From positions 1 through 8,946 of the forward strand of contig CAKZOF010000288.1 in assembly GCA_937135995.1 (NCBI GenBank): DNA of 8,946 bases. Reading direction: 5' to 3'. Of the stretch, positions 1 to 6,123 are shown piece after piece; within the stretch, counting starts at the first letter, position 1, and every line of letters begins with the position of its first letter. The notes under the pieces were generated by a model. The model did not search any database. It was not told where the DNA came from and saw only the letters and a list, made by a program, of their open reading frames with translations. The DNA comes from an uncultured Pyrinomonas sp. (GTDB taxonomy: Bacteria; Acidobacteriota; Blastocatellia; Pyrinomonadales; Pyrinomonadaceae). A program made the position numbers and the translations under genes.

Positions 1-412
1 CGCTCGCCGACGACGAGTTTTGCGCGCCGGGCACTTGACGAAGAGGCGCGCCGACATTCAAGCGCGCGCGCAGCGCTTTGTCGCGACGCACGCGCACGAT
101 CCGACCAATGCCGCCGCCGAGCAGCGCAAAAGCAGGGATCAGCATCCAGAACCACCACATCGAGCCGCCAGGTGCAAAGAGCAGAACGGCGAAGGCGATC
201 AGCAGAAATCCGATTCCCGTGAAGATTTCGCGCACGCCCTTTTCGATGCTCGGCGGAGCAATCAAATCTTTCCACCACTCCGATGCTTCTAGGACGTTCG
301 CATCGGGGAGCTTCCCTTCGAGCGCTTGTGGAACGAGGCTGATGTTTGCGCCGCAGGCGCGACAGAACTTCGCATCGTCCGTGTTTTTCATCCCACATTT
401 TGGACAGAACAT
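1..412 (-). CDS. Zinc-ribbon membrane protein, 3' end cut by window edge
   Basis: Reading the minus strand from an ATG at 412 gives 137 codons that stay open to the window edge, so the C-terminus is missing. The N-terminus is a double-CxxC zinc ribbon (C3, C6, C17, C20; CPKCG then CRACG). A soluble stretch follows, then two hydrophobic segments at about residues 63-79 and 85-103, and then an Arg-rich, probably cytoplasmic, tail. The start is well supported: GGAGGT (418-423) lies 5 nt upstream. The gene follows rlmB by 36 bp on the same strand and is probably the last known member of that operon. Zinc-ribbon plus transmembrane proteins of this kind are common and mostly uncharacterised. I infer a small inner-membrane protein and can assign no specific function. 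Confidence 0.85.
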   Translation of the reverse strand, partial: MFCPKCGMKNTDDAKFCRACGANISLVPQALEGKLPDANVLEASEWWKDLIAPPSIEKGVREIFTGIGFLLIAFAVLLFAPGGSMWWFWMLIPAFALLGGGIGRIVRVRRDKALRARLNVGAPLRQVPGAQNSSSAS

Positions 413-417
413 CTCCG

Positions 418-423
418 ACCTCC
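418..423 (-). promoter_or_regulatory. Shine-Dalgarno site of the left-edge zinc-ribbon gene
   Basis: The minus strand reads GGAGGT, then five bases, then ATG. It is the best ribosome-binding site in the window and fixes the start of the truncated gene. Confidence 0.8.
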
Positions 424-448
424 GACACTTGGATTACCGCCGACGCCT

Positions 449-1234
449 TCAAACGAGCCCTGCTGCTCTTCTCTGGCGCAGCGCCTCGAAGAGAACTACG
501 CCTGCCGCCACCGAAACGTTCAAAGATTCCGTCCGCCCGCGCAGCGGAACGCGCACCACCACGTCGCATCGCTCGCGCACAAGTCGCCGCAAACCAGCGC
601 CTTCGCTGCCGAGAAAGAGCGCGCACGGCTGCGTCCAATCCCAGTCGGTATAGACCATCTCGCCGTCCGACGCCGTGCCTACGGTCCAGATGTGGCGCCG
701 TTTGAACTCTTCGGCGAGCTGCGCGATGTTGGCCACGCGCGCCACGGGCACGTATTCGAGCGCGCCAGCGGCCGTTTTGGCAGCTGCCTCGGTCAGTCCG
801 GCGGCGTGTCGCGTTGGAATGAAGACGGCATGAGCGCCGGCGCACTCCGCCGTGCGCACAATGGCGCCCAGATTGCGCGGATCTTCGACGCGGTCGAGCA
901 CGAGCGCAAGCGGCGGATCGGCTGTGCCGACCCGTTGCGCCAAACGATCGAGCGTTTCGGTCGCCTCGGCATAACGCGCGGCCGCCACCACAGCGATCAC
1001 ACCTTGGTGGTTAGCATGTGCGGCGAGGCGATCCAATTCCGCGCGCGGCACGCGCAACACGGGGACGCCGCTGGCGCGCGCCGCCTCGCGCAGCCCGCTC
1101 AACCGCGCATGATGTGCGCCTTCGGCGATCAAAACCCTTTCGACCGAGCGCGTTCCGGCGCGCAAGGCTTCGACCACAGGCGCCACTCCGTAGATGATCG
1201 CGCTCGCCCTGTTGTCTCCGACATTGAACTTCAC
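449..1234 (-). CDS. rlmB: 23S rRNA (guanosine-2'-O-)-methyltransferase RlmB (SpoU/TrmH family)
   Basis: RlmB transfers a methyl group from S-adenosylmethionine to the 2'-O of G2251 (E. coli numbering) in the P-loop of 23S rRNA. The 261-aa product has the normal family length. An N-terminal substrate-binding domain begins with YGVAPVVEAL (14-23) and ends near NHQG (75-78). The SPOUT catalytic domain follows, with the three SpoU motifs: LDRVEDPRNLGAIVRTAECAG (113-133; Asn and Arg of motif 1), LFLGSEGAGL (206-215), and VPLRGRTESLNVSVAAG (229-245). I chose the GTG at 1234 because the reading frame further upstream is only a shadow of the previous gene. That GTG shares bases with the previous stop (GTGA), and an AGGCGG-like site lies just upstream. 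The overlap implies coupled translation with the zinc-ribbon gene. TrmH-type enzymes are close relatives, but the NHQG and motif pattern favours RlmB. Confidence 0.92.
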   Translation of the reverse strand: MKFNVGDNRASAIIYGVAPVVEALRAGTRSVERVLIAEGAHHARLSGLREAARASGVPVLRVPRAELDRLAAHANHQGVIAVVAAARYAEATETLDRLAQRVGTADPPLALVLDRVEDPRNLGAIVRTAECAGAHAVFIPTRHAAGLTEAAAKTAAGALEYVPVARVANIAQLAEEFKRRHIWTVGTASDGEMVYTDWDWTQPCALFLGSEGAGLRRLVRERCDVVVRVPLRGRTESLNVSVAAGVVLFEALRQRRAAGLV

Positions 1235-2223
1235 GCTGCACCGCCTATCCGCTCGAGCGCCTTGAGTTGCAAACTGCCGTAGCGCGCGAATTGCCGTTCG
1301 TTGCTCACTAAAGTGTTCGTCGCTGTATGCACGCGACCTAATCCGGCCCGCCGCACGCCAGCCGATTCCGTGCGCGTCGTGGGCGGCCACACGACGTCGA
1401 GCCACCGGCGCACCTTGTCGTAAAGATCATCGCAGACAGCTCGGCTCGCCCGCCGCGCGAGCTCTTCGACCAGCACGTTCAAGTTCTCTTCGGCCAACAT
1501 GCTCCTTCGTTCGCCGAGGCAGCCGAAATCGAAGCCATGCGCGACGATACGCCACCGCCGCGCCGCCGCGCCGAACAGATCGACCACCAGATGGTCCGAC
1601 GTGAAATCGCGCGCCTCGATGATCTCGGGCGCTTCCACGCGCCGCCCGCTGCGCTCTTCAACTTCCAGTCGGTGCCTGCGAATGCGTCCGCGAACGATGA
1701 GCCGCACTTCGTCCCAGTCCACAGTGACGCGCTCATCAAGCATGGTCCACCCCGCCAACTGCTCATCGAGCAAAGCCAATCGACGCACGCGCAGCGGCGG
1801 ATCGCCGTCCAACTCGTCGTCGGCGACGATCGCGGTCTCGAAGCTCGCCTCCGGTATCCCCTGCTGCACAGATCGAGCTTGCTCTGGCGTGGCGACGCGC
1901 GCCAAGGGCAGCGCACACGCGGTCGCCAGCGCGTTGCGTAGCAGATCCTCTTCAACGCCCAAGTACGCGGCCAACTGCGCCGAACAGCCAGCGGCGTGCG
2001 CGGCGTCGCGTAGCGTGCAGACGTTGAATCCACGCTCCCACTCCTCTAAACATCGGACCATCGCGCGACCATCAGTCGAGACGATCCCTTTCGCCGGAAG
2101 CGCGGCGCCACAATAAAGACAATGCGTTCGCGTTGGAGCGTTGTGCCGCGCACAGCTTTCGCACTGGACCAGCTCGGCTTGCGTCCACCTCGGATCCCGA
2201 TCGCTCGGCGGGCGAGTCTGCAT
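1231..2223 (-). CDS. Zinc-ribbon protein of unknown function, translationally coupled to rlmB
   Basis: I do not recognise a characterised family for this 330-aa protein. It has a zinc ribbon at C21/C24/C35/C38 (CESC, then CLYC). Residues about 64-135 read like a small alpha/beta module (GFNVCTLRDAA, a helix, then LPLARVATPEQARSVQQ) that loosely recalls L7/L12-C-terminal or ClpS-like folds; this is a pattern impression only. Residues about 145-265 form a beta-rich section with many charged residues (WDEVRLIVRGRI, WRIVAHGFDFGCLG, AEENLNVLVEELA). There is no signal peptide or membrane segment, so it is probably cytosolic. The frame is open back to a TTG at 2262, but the ATG at 2223 fits the promoter better. 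The stop overlaps the rlmB GTG by 4 bp. A link to ribosomes or RNA is a guess from this coupling. Confidence 0.85.
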   Translation of the reverse strand: MQTRPPSDRDPRWTQAELVQCESCARHNAPTRTHCLYCGAALPAKGIVSTDGRAMVRCLEEWERGFNVCTLRDAAHAAGCSAQLAAYLGVEEDLLRNALATACALPLARVATPEQARSVQQGIPEASFETAIVADDELDGDPPLRVRRLALLDEQLAGWTMLDERVTVDWDEVRLIVRGRIRRHRLEVEERSGRRVEAPEIIEARDFTSDHLVVDLFGAAARRWRIVAHGFDFGCLGERRSMLAEENLNVLVEELARRASRAVCDDLYDKVRRWLDVVWPPTTRTESAGVRRAGLGRVHTATNTLVSNERQFARYGSLQLKALERIGGAA

Positions 2224-2233
2224 CACACTGGAG

Positions 2234-2262
2234 ATTATCGCGCCCGTCACGTGGCTTTGCAA
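2234..2262 (-). promoter_or_regulatory. Candidate sigma70-type promoter for the zinc-ribbon/rlmB operon
   Basis: On the minus strand TTGCAA (2262-2257) is followed after exactly 17 bp by GATAAT (2239-2234). Transcription would begin near 2227, only a few bases before the ATG at 2223, so the mRNA would be leaderless or nearly so. This agrees with the lack of a Shine-Dalgarno sequence before that ATG. The call rests on consensus match alone. Confidence 0.5.
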
Positions 2263-2287
2263 TCGCCAACGGCTGGTGCGCTATAAT
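2257..2287 (+). promoter_or_regulatory. Candidate sigma70-type promoter for the FTP/PepSY lipoprotein gene
   Basis: A perfect TATAAT (2282-2287) lies 19 bp after TTGCAA (2257-2262). The long spacer makes the -35 contact less certain than the -10. The start point would be about 2294, leaving a leader of roughly 58 nt before the ATG at 2352. The same TTGCAA, being palindromic, can be read as the -35 of the opposing promoter. Confidence 0.55.
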
Positions 2288-2351
2288 CCGCGCGCACGAA
2301 CGGGCTTCGACCACAAAAGAGGCAGGCGCCGCCCGTTCGGCACTGGACCAC

Positions 2352-3119
2352 ATGAGAGCCGGTCGAAAGATCTTTTTGCTCGCGCTTATGGCCGCGCTCG
2401 GCGGTGCTTGCCGACCATTTGCGCCGCGCCCCGAAACGGGGCCGCCGCGCGCGAAAACTCCTTCCTATCCGCCAAGTCTGACGTTCGGAGCCTCGCGTCG
2501 CGAGCAAGCATTGGCCGCGTGGGCGCAGCTTGTGCGCAGTCAAGGGATCGAACGCGCACCTGCTCCCGAACTCGATCCCGTGACGGCGACGATTCGCGCT
2601 TTGCCTCAGCTGCCGACCCGCCTGCGCCTGCCACATATTGGCCTACAAGAGATGATGAGCGAAAACGAACTGCGCGAAGCGGCGCGCCGCTTCATCGCCG
2701 CTCACGCGACGCTCCTTGGTGCTGAACCCACCGTGCTGTCGCTCGTCGCGGTGGAAGATGGCCCGCAAGGCAGCCGCATCCTGCGTTATCGGCAGGCTGC
2801 TTTCGTCTATCCGCTCGCAGATGGCTACGGCGCGGTGGAGATCACGGCCTTGCCGGACGGCCGGTTATTGAACCTCGCTAGTTCAGCCATTCCGGATGCT
2901 GGTCGCGTCGCACGCGGCATCGCGGAGCTTCGACCGATCGTCAGCGCCGAGCAAGCGGTACGGCGCGCGGGCGGGACTTCCGCGCGGCGCGTGGTCATCT
3001 TTCCCTTGGTTCAGCCGCCTTCCACATTGAACTTTCATCTCGCATGGGAAGTCGTCGGGCCAAGCGCGCCGGCTTACATCGACGCGCGCACTGGCGAACC
3101 GCTCGCCGCTCCGCGTTGA
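2352..3119 (+). CDS. Putative lipoprotein with FTP/PepSY-like propeptide fold, no peptidase domain
   Basis: The 255-aa product starts with a signal sequence (MRAGRKIFLLALMAALGGAC). Cys20 could be lipidated, though the lipobox (GGAC, Leu at -4) is not canonical, so a plain secreted form is possible. Residues about 104-180 resemble the fungalysin/thermolysin propeptide (FTP) motif: ARRFIAAHATLLG, LVAVEDG, ILRYRQ and a strand ending LPDGRLLNLASS. Residues about 196-252 resemble a PepSY repeat: ISAEQAVRRAG-type helix (here IVSAEQAVRRAG), FHLAWEVVG, and YIDARTGEPL. In M4/M36 proteases this unit precedes and restrains the catalytic domain, but the protein ends right after it and no HExxH motif is present. 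The likely place is the cell envelope, perhaps as a protease inhibitor or adaptor, which is inferred from the fold. The start at 2352 is chosen because the signal peptide begins there; the open frame further upstream crosses the promoter. Confidence 0.8.
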   Translation: MRAGRKIFLLALMAALGGACRPFAPRPETGPPRAKTPSYPPSLTFGASRREQALAAWAQLVRSQGIERAPAPELDPVTATIRALPQLPTRLRLPHIGLQEMMSENELREAARRFIAAHATLLGAEPTVLSLVAVEDGPQGSRILRYRQAAFVYPLADGYGAVEITALPDGRLLNLASSAIPDAGRVARGIAELRPIVSAEQAVRRAGGTSARRVVIFPLVQPPSTLNFHLAWEVVGPSAPAYIDARTGEPLAAPR

Positions 3120-3208
3120 TCGGCATGCACGAGCGAGCAGCGCGACGCCGGCTTCCGTTCATCCAAAAACATAGATGCCGCGCCGGCGCTCTTTCGCCGT
3201 CGGCCTTG

Positions 3209-3250
3209 AAAGGCTTGAACCCGTTGTCTTTGACGTTCTCAAAGGCTTGA
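3209..3250 (+). repeat. Pair of 10-bp direct repeats upstream of the NYN gene
   Basis: AAAGGCTTGA occurs at 3209-3218 and again at 3241-3250, 32 bp apart (about three helical turns). Related TTGA-containing words lie at 3206, 3216 and 3230. The pair sits in the 137-bp gap between the lipoprotein gene and the NYN gene and could be an operator. No other feature is clear in this gap; a short GC-rich palindrome at 3180-3189 lacks a T-run. Confidence 0.35.
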
Positions 3251-3256
3251 CCTGGA

Positions 3257-4126
3257 ATGGTCGAAACGGCATCCTATGAACGAGAAGTTCACGAGCCTCT
3301 TCTTTTTCGGAGCGTTCAATCAAAAACTATGTATTACGACCCAACCAACAACATTTCATGGCAATTGGGTTATCGTGGGCGCGTAGCAGTCTTCATCGAT
3401 GGCAACAATCTCTTTCACGCAGCCCGCTTTCACAACATAGACATCGACTACAACAAGCTGCTTCGCGTCTTGCTCGGAGACGGACGCTTGTTGCGCGCCT
3501 TCTTCTACACGGGCGTGGATGCCGGAGCTGAACGGCAGCAAAACTTTCTGCTCTGGATGCGCCGCAACGGTTTCCGCGTCGTGCAGAAAGAACTGAAAAC
3601 CTTTTACGATGGCACGCGCAAAGCCAACCTCGATGTCGAGATCACGGTCGACATGCTGACGCTCGCTGGGCGTTACAATACAGCGGTGCTCGTTTCGGGT
3701 GATGAAGATTTCGTTTACGCAGTTAATGCCGTTGCCTACAAAGGGTGTCGCGTGGAAGTCGCTGGCTTTCGCTCCAACACAGCGCCGAAGCTGATCGATG
3801 TCGCCGATTACTTCATCGATCTGGGCGAGATCGCCGACCACATCCGCAAAGATCCGCACCACCATTCGCGCTACTACGAGCGCTACACGCACGATCACCT
3901 ACGCCACCATACGGAGACCAACGAGCAATCGCTGGCCCATGATCGACAACGTACCAACCCAACGGCGCAAACGTCCGCCGAAGCGGCGCGCGATGAGACG
4001 CACGACGCCGCAAACACCGAGGTGGGAAGCGGATCCTTCAGGATCATCGTCTCCGATGGCGATCCTTTCCACGCGCGCGAAGGGCAGAGCGGGGCGAGCG
4101 ATCTGATCCGCGTGACGGACGATTGA
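3257..4126 (+). CDS. NYN-domain (LabA/DUF88, PIN-like) predicted ribonuclease
   Basis: NYN proteins are PIN-like, metal-dependent endoribonucleases. The core runs from about residue 42 to 195 of this 289-aa frame: VAVFIDGNNLF (first acidic site, D48, with N50/N51), an alpha/beta region with RAFFYTG, ANLDVEITVDML (D126, D132), and LVSGDEDFVYAV (D149, D151). The acidic residues expected for metal binding are therefore present. After the core comes a histidine-rich stretch (HHHSRYYERYTHDH, 201-214) and a polar, probably disordered tail of about 70 residues. The start is uncertain: ATG 3257 has AAAGG 11 nt upstream, but the first 24 codons have few G/C third positions (about 8 of 24), and ATG 3329 (MYYDPTNN, 265 aa) may be the true start. 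The DUF2203 gene follows 55 bp later on the same strand. RNA is the likely substrate by family; the target is unknown. Confidence 0.85.
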   Translation: MVETASYEREVHEPLLFRSVQSKTMYYDPTNNISWQLGYRGRVAVFIDGNNLFHAARFHNIDIDYNKLLRVLLGDGRLLRAFFYTGVDAGAERQQNFLLWMRRNGFRVVQKELKTFYDGTRKANLDVEITVDMLTLAGRYNTAVLVSGDEDFVYAVNAVAYKGCRVEVAGFRSNTAPKLIDVADYFIDLGEIADHIRKDPHHHSRYYERYTHDHLRHHTETNEQSLAHDRQRTNPTAQTSAEAARDETHDAANTEVGSGSFRIIVSDGDPFHAREGQSGASDLIRVTDD

Positions 4127-4181
4127 TCTCGGGAACCTCGCTTTCGACGAAGAATCGTTCATCGAAGCTGCGCCGAACGCG

Positions 4182-4556
4182 ATGAAACTCTTCACCGTCG
4201 AAGAGGCCAACCGTCTGCTTCCGACCGTGCGCGCCATTTTGGTCGACATCCAACGCGCGCACGGTCGCTTGCGCGCGTTGCGCGATCAAGCGCGCGCTGC
4301 TGCTGACAAGTCCGTCCGAGCCGGCGGCATCCAAGGCGGCGCGCTCTATGCCGCCGCGCTCGTGCAACTCACTGAAAAGATGGCCGAACTCGCAGCGCTC
4401 GGCGTGCAACTGAAAGACATCGACCGTGGGCTGGTCGATTTCCCGCACATGCGCGACGGACGAGTGGTGCTTCTTTGCTGGCACCTAGGTGAGGGCGACC
4501 GCATCGAGTGGTGGCACGAATGGGATGCCGGTTTCGCCGGACGCCAACCGCTTTAG
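4182..4556 (+). CDS. DUF2203 family protein
   Basis: The 124-aa protein matches the DUF2203 pattern along its whole length. It opens with the hallmark KLFTVEEANRLLPTVR (2-17), continues with a long charged helical region rich in Ala/Arg/Gln (about 18-75), then GVQLKDIDRGLVDFPHMRDG (74-93), LCWHLGE (98-104) and WWHEWDAGFAGRQPL (110-124). Length is typical and the protein is complete. It has no signal peptide or membrane segment, and the first half probably forms a helical hairpin or coiled coil. The function of the family is not established to my knowledge. The Shine-Dalgarno sequence is poor, and the gene lies 55 bp after the NYN gene, so co-transcription is likely. Its 3' end is partly copied about 90 bp downstream in the intergenic region. 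Confidence 0.9.
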   Translation: MKLFTVEEANRLLPTVRAILVDIQRAHGRLRALRDQARAAADKSVRAGGIQGGALYAAALVQLTEKMAELAALGVQLKDIDRGLVDFPHMRDGRVVLLCWHLGEGDRIEWWHEWDAGFAGRQPL

Positions 4557-4641
4557 CCCCTGTTCTCTGTTGAAACTTCGCCGGGCCCCGCTGGTCAGCG
4601 CGCGGGCGTGAAGGTCGCCCGGTTTCAACGAAACGCCAACC
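4528..4641 (+). repeat. Partial duplication of the DUF2203 gene 3' end
   Basis: Two blocks near the end of the gene, CCGGTTTC (4528-4535) and ACGCCAACC (4541-4549), recur in the same order at 4619-4626 and 4633-4641 after the stop codon. The spacing differs by one base (5 versus 6). A further copy of TTCGCCGG (4533-4540) lies at 4577-4584. Two collinear exact matches at this distance are unlikely to be chance and suggest a decayed short duplication. Confidence 0.5.
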
Positions 4642-4651
4642 ATTTCAACAG
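4567..4651 (+). repeat. Nested inverted repeat with two alternative 3' arms after the DUF2203 gene
   Basis: GTTGAAA (4569-4575) can pair with TTTCAAC (4623-4629); inside it CCGGGC (4581-4586) pairs with GCCCGG (4617-4622), and CCCGC (4587-4591) pairs with GCGGG (4602-4606), giving 18 base pairs with a 5-nt bulge. The first arm, extended to CTGTTGAAA (4567-4575), can instead pair with TTTCAACAG (4643-4651), 9 bp. The structure begins about 10 bases after the DUF2203 stop codon. It lacks a T-run, so it is not a standard intrinsic terminator; it could protect the mRNA 3' end, be a small RNA, or be a relic of a small mobile repeat. Confidence 0.55.
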
Positions 4652-4660
4652 TTAAGCCGC

Positions 4661-4718
4661 GAGGCCAGACTGTATGTTGCGGTTCCAACGACGGCAACCA
4701 CAGCCTCTTGTATGTTTT
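4661..4718 (+). other. Second imperfect hairpin with T-rich end, weak terminator candidate
   Basis: GAGGC (4661-4665) can pair with GCCTC (4703-4707), and within it GTTGC (4676-4680) with GCAAC (4694-4698). The right side runs into a T-rich sequence (TTGTATGTTTT). The stem is interrupted by an uneven internal loop, so termination is only possible, not shown. Confidence 0.25.
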
Positions 4719-4722
4719 CCGA

Positions 4723-4752
4723 TTGACGACTTAAAGTGATTTCTGATAGCAT
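4723..4752 (+). promoter_or_regulatory. Candidate promoter of the zinc-ribbon/RDD gene
   Basis: TTGACG (4723-4728) and TAGCAT (4747-4752) are separated by 18 bp and resemble sigma70 -35 and -10 elements. The local sequence is more AT-rich than its surroundings. The leader to the ATG at 4852 would be about 90 nt. A GGAGG-type ribosome site (CGGAGG, 4834-4839) lies 12 nt before that ATG. Confidence 0.5.
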
Positions 4753-4851
4753 CCGCCGCGACTTCGCAACGCGCCTAGGGTTAGAGGATCGGAACCGAAC
4801 CGCTGTTCCGATCTGACCGAACGATTTTATCCACGGAGGCTCGAACCAAAG

Positions 4852-6123
4852 ATGCAGTGTAGCGCATGCAACGCCGTCTTCGACGATTCGCTGGACCAAT
4901 GCCCACACTGCCGCGCCGCAAGCGAATCACCGGACGTTGCGCCGGACACGCGCTCGCCAGTTGCGCAGGCCAAAGAAGCGACGCACAAAGGTTCAACGCT
5001 GATCGAATTTCCCGGCAACGCGCGCACTTCACAGCCAGCGTGGCGCAAAGAGTTGAGCGCGCGCGTGCGCGAAATCCAGGAACGACGCGCACGCGAAGCG
5101 GCGCGCGCTGAAGAACGCCACGAAGCGCCTTCCTTTGGCATCATCTCCAAACCCGAGACGCCGACCAACCCGATCGTCGCAGCGGCGTTGCGGCGACTGG
5201 AACGCGCGCGCCAACAACCGGTCGCTTACCGGACCAGCGGTGGCGGAGCAGCGGTAGCAGCGTTGGCGCGTGTTCAGCAAACGGAAGAGAAAGCCGCGCC
5301 GCAAAAGGAACGCCGACCGCAAATCGCCCCGTCGCAATCGAAACAGCGCTCTCCGCTGCCAGAAGCACCGCGCCGGACACCGGCGGAACAGCCCAAACAA
5401 ACGCCGCCAGAGAGCAAAGCGCCGAACGTGCTTCGCGATGTCGCAGCGCGAGGCGATGTGGCGCAAAAACAGACGCCGCCTCATCAAGCGACGCGCGCCG
5501 AATCGCCGCGGCATGAGCCACAAGAGGCACCGACCGCGCCGCGGCGCGAAGCGACCACACGCGCACCCAACGCCGGGGCGCGCGCATCTTCCGCCGAAGA
5601 ACGGCGTCCGCAACCGCGTCGTGTCTTCGACGGCGTGCTCGACGACGCGGTGATTGCGCGTCTCGAAGCGGAACAAGAACAACAACGACGTGCGACCTCG
5701 ATCCGTCAATTGATCGATGACCGCGCGCCGTTTTCGGCACGCATGGTCGCAGCGGCGGTCGATCTTCTCGTCGTCGCGTTCTTCTCTTCGCCGTTTGCGG
5801 CCATCATCGAAATTACGAGCAGCAATTGGGTCGATCCGCGCGTCCGCGCAGTCATGCTCGGCATCTGCCTGTCGCTGACCTTTCTCTACTTCGCCGCCGC
5901 TGTCACCTTTGCAGGACGCACCTTCGGCATGTGGCTCGTCTCGGTGCGTGTGGTGGACGCAAGGACCGGCTTGATACCGACCTTCGGTCAGGCGTCGCGC
6001 CGCGCGCTGGCGCTCTTGCTGTCGCTGGCGACCTTTGGCCTAGGCTTCCTCTATTCGCTTGTCAACACCGAAGGGCGCGCCCTGCACGATCTACTGTCCG
6101 GCACCATCGTCGTGCGCGAATAG
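4852..6123 (+). CDS. Zinc-ribbon and RDD-domain membrane protein with long disordered linker
   Basis: This 423-aa protein has three parts. Residues 3-20 form a double-CxxC zinc ribbon (C3, C6, C17, C20). Residues about 25-285 are low-complexity, rich in Arg, Pro, Glu, Gln and Ala, and probably disordered, with short helical patches (about 64-90 and 108-120). Residues about 292-421 are an RDD domain: SARMVAAAVDLLVVAF (first membrane segment with the R297/D304 pair), a second segment about 333-354, the conserved GRTFGMWLVSVRVVD (355-369), a third segment about 384-403, and GRALHDLLSGTIVV (408-421). RDD proteins are inner-membrane proteins; some have been linked to ion transport, but most are uncharacterised. 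The gene stands alone between its own promoter and a convergent gene. The linker is far longer than in plain RDD proteins. The function is unknown; the domain assignment is firm. Confidence 0.88.
   Translation: MQCSACNAVFDDSLDQCPHCRAASESPDVAPDTRSPVAQAKEATHKGSTLIEFPGNARTSQPAWRKELSARVREIQERRAREAARAEERHEAPSFGIISKPETPTNPIVAAALRRLERARQQPVAYRTSGGGAAVAALARVQQTEEKAAPQKERRPQIAPSQSKQRSPLPEAPRRTPAEQPKQTPPESKAPNVLRDVAARGDVAQKQTPPHQATRAESPRHEPQEAPTAPRREATTRAPNAGARASSAEERRPQPRRVFDGVLDDAVIARLEAEQEQQRRATSIRQLIDDRAPFSARMVAAAVDLLVVAFFSSPFAAIIEITSSNWVDPRVRAVMLGICLSLTFLYFAAAVTFAGRTFGMWLVSVRVVDARTGLIPTFGQASRRALALLLSLATFGLGFLYSLVNTEGRALHDLLSGTIVVRE

Noticed and set aside
326..1282. Long plus-strand open frame (318 codons) opposite rlmB
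   Set aside because: The minus strand encodes rlmB with all three SpoU motifs; the plus-strand translation is Arg/His-rich, has no recognisable motif, and is an antisense shadow caused by high GC.
3120..3200. Intrinsic terminator after the lipoprotein gene
   Set aside because: CGCCGGC (3146-3152) can pair with GCCGGCG (3182-3188), but the loop is 29 nt and no T-run follows.
4567..4651. CRISPR-like repeat (GTTTCAAC/GTTGAAAC words)
   Set aside because: Only partial words recur at irregular spacing, no full repeat-spacer pattern exists, and no cas gene is in the window.
5029..5740. Two long minus-strand open frames opposite the RDD gene linker
   Set aside because: They are very Arg/Cys-rich mirrors of a low-complexity coding stretch, with no start signals and no motif.
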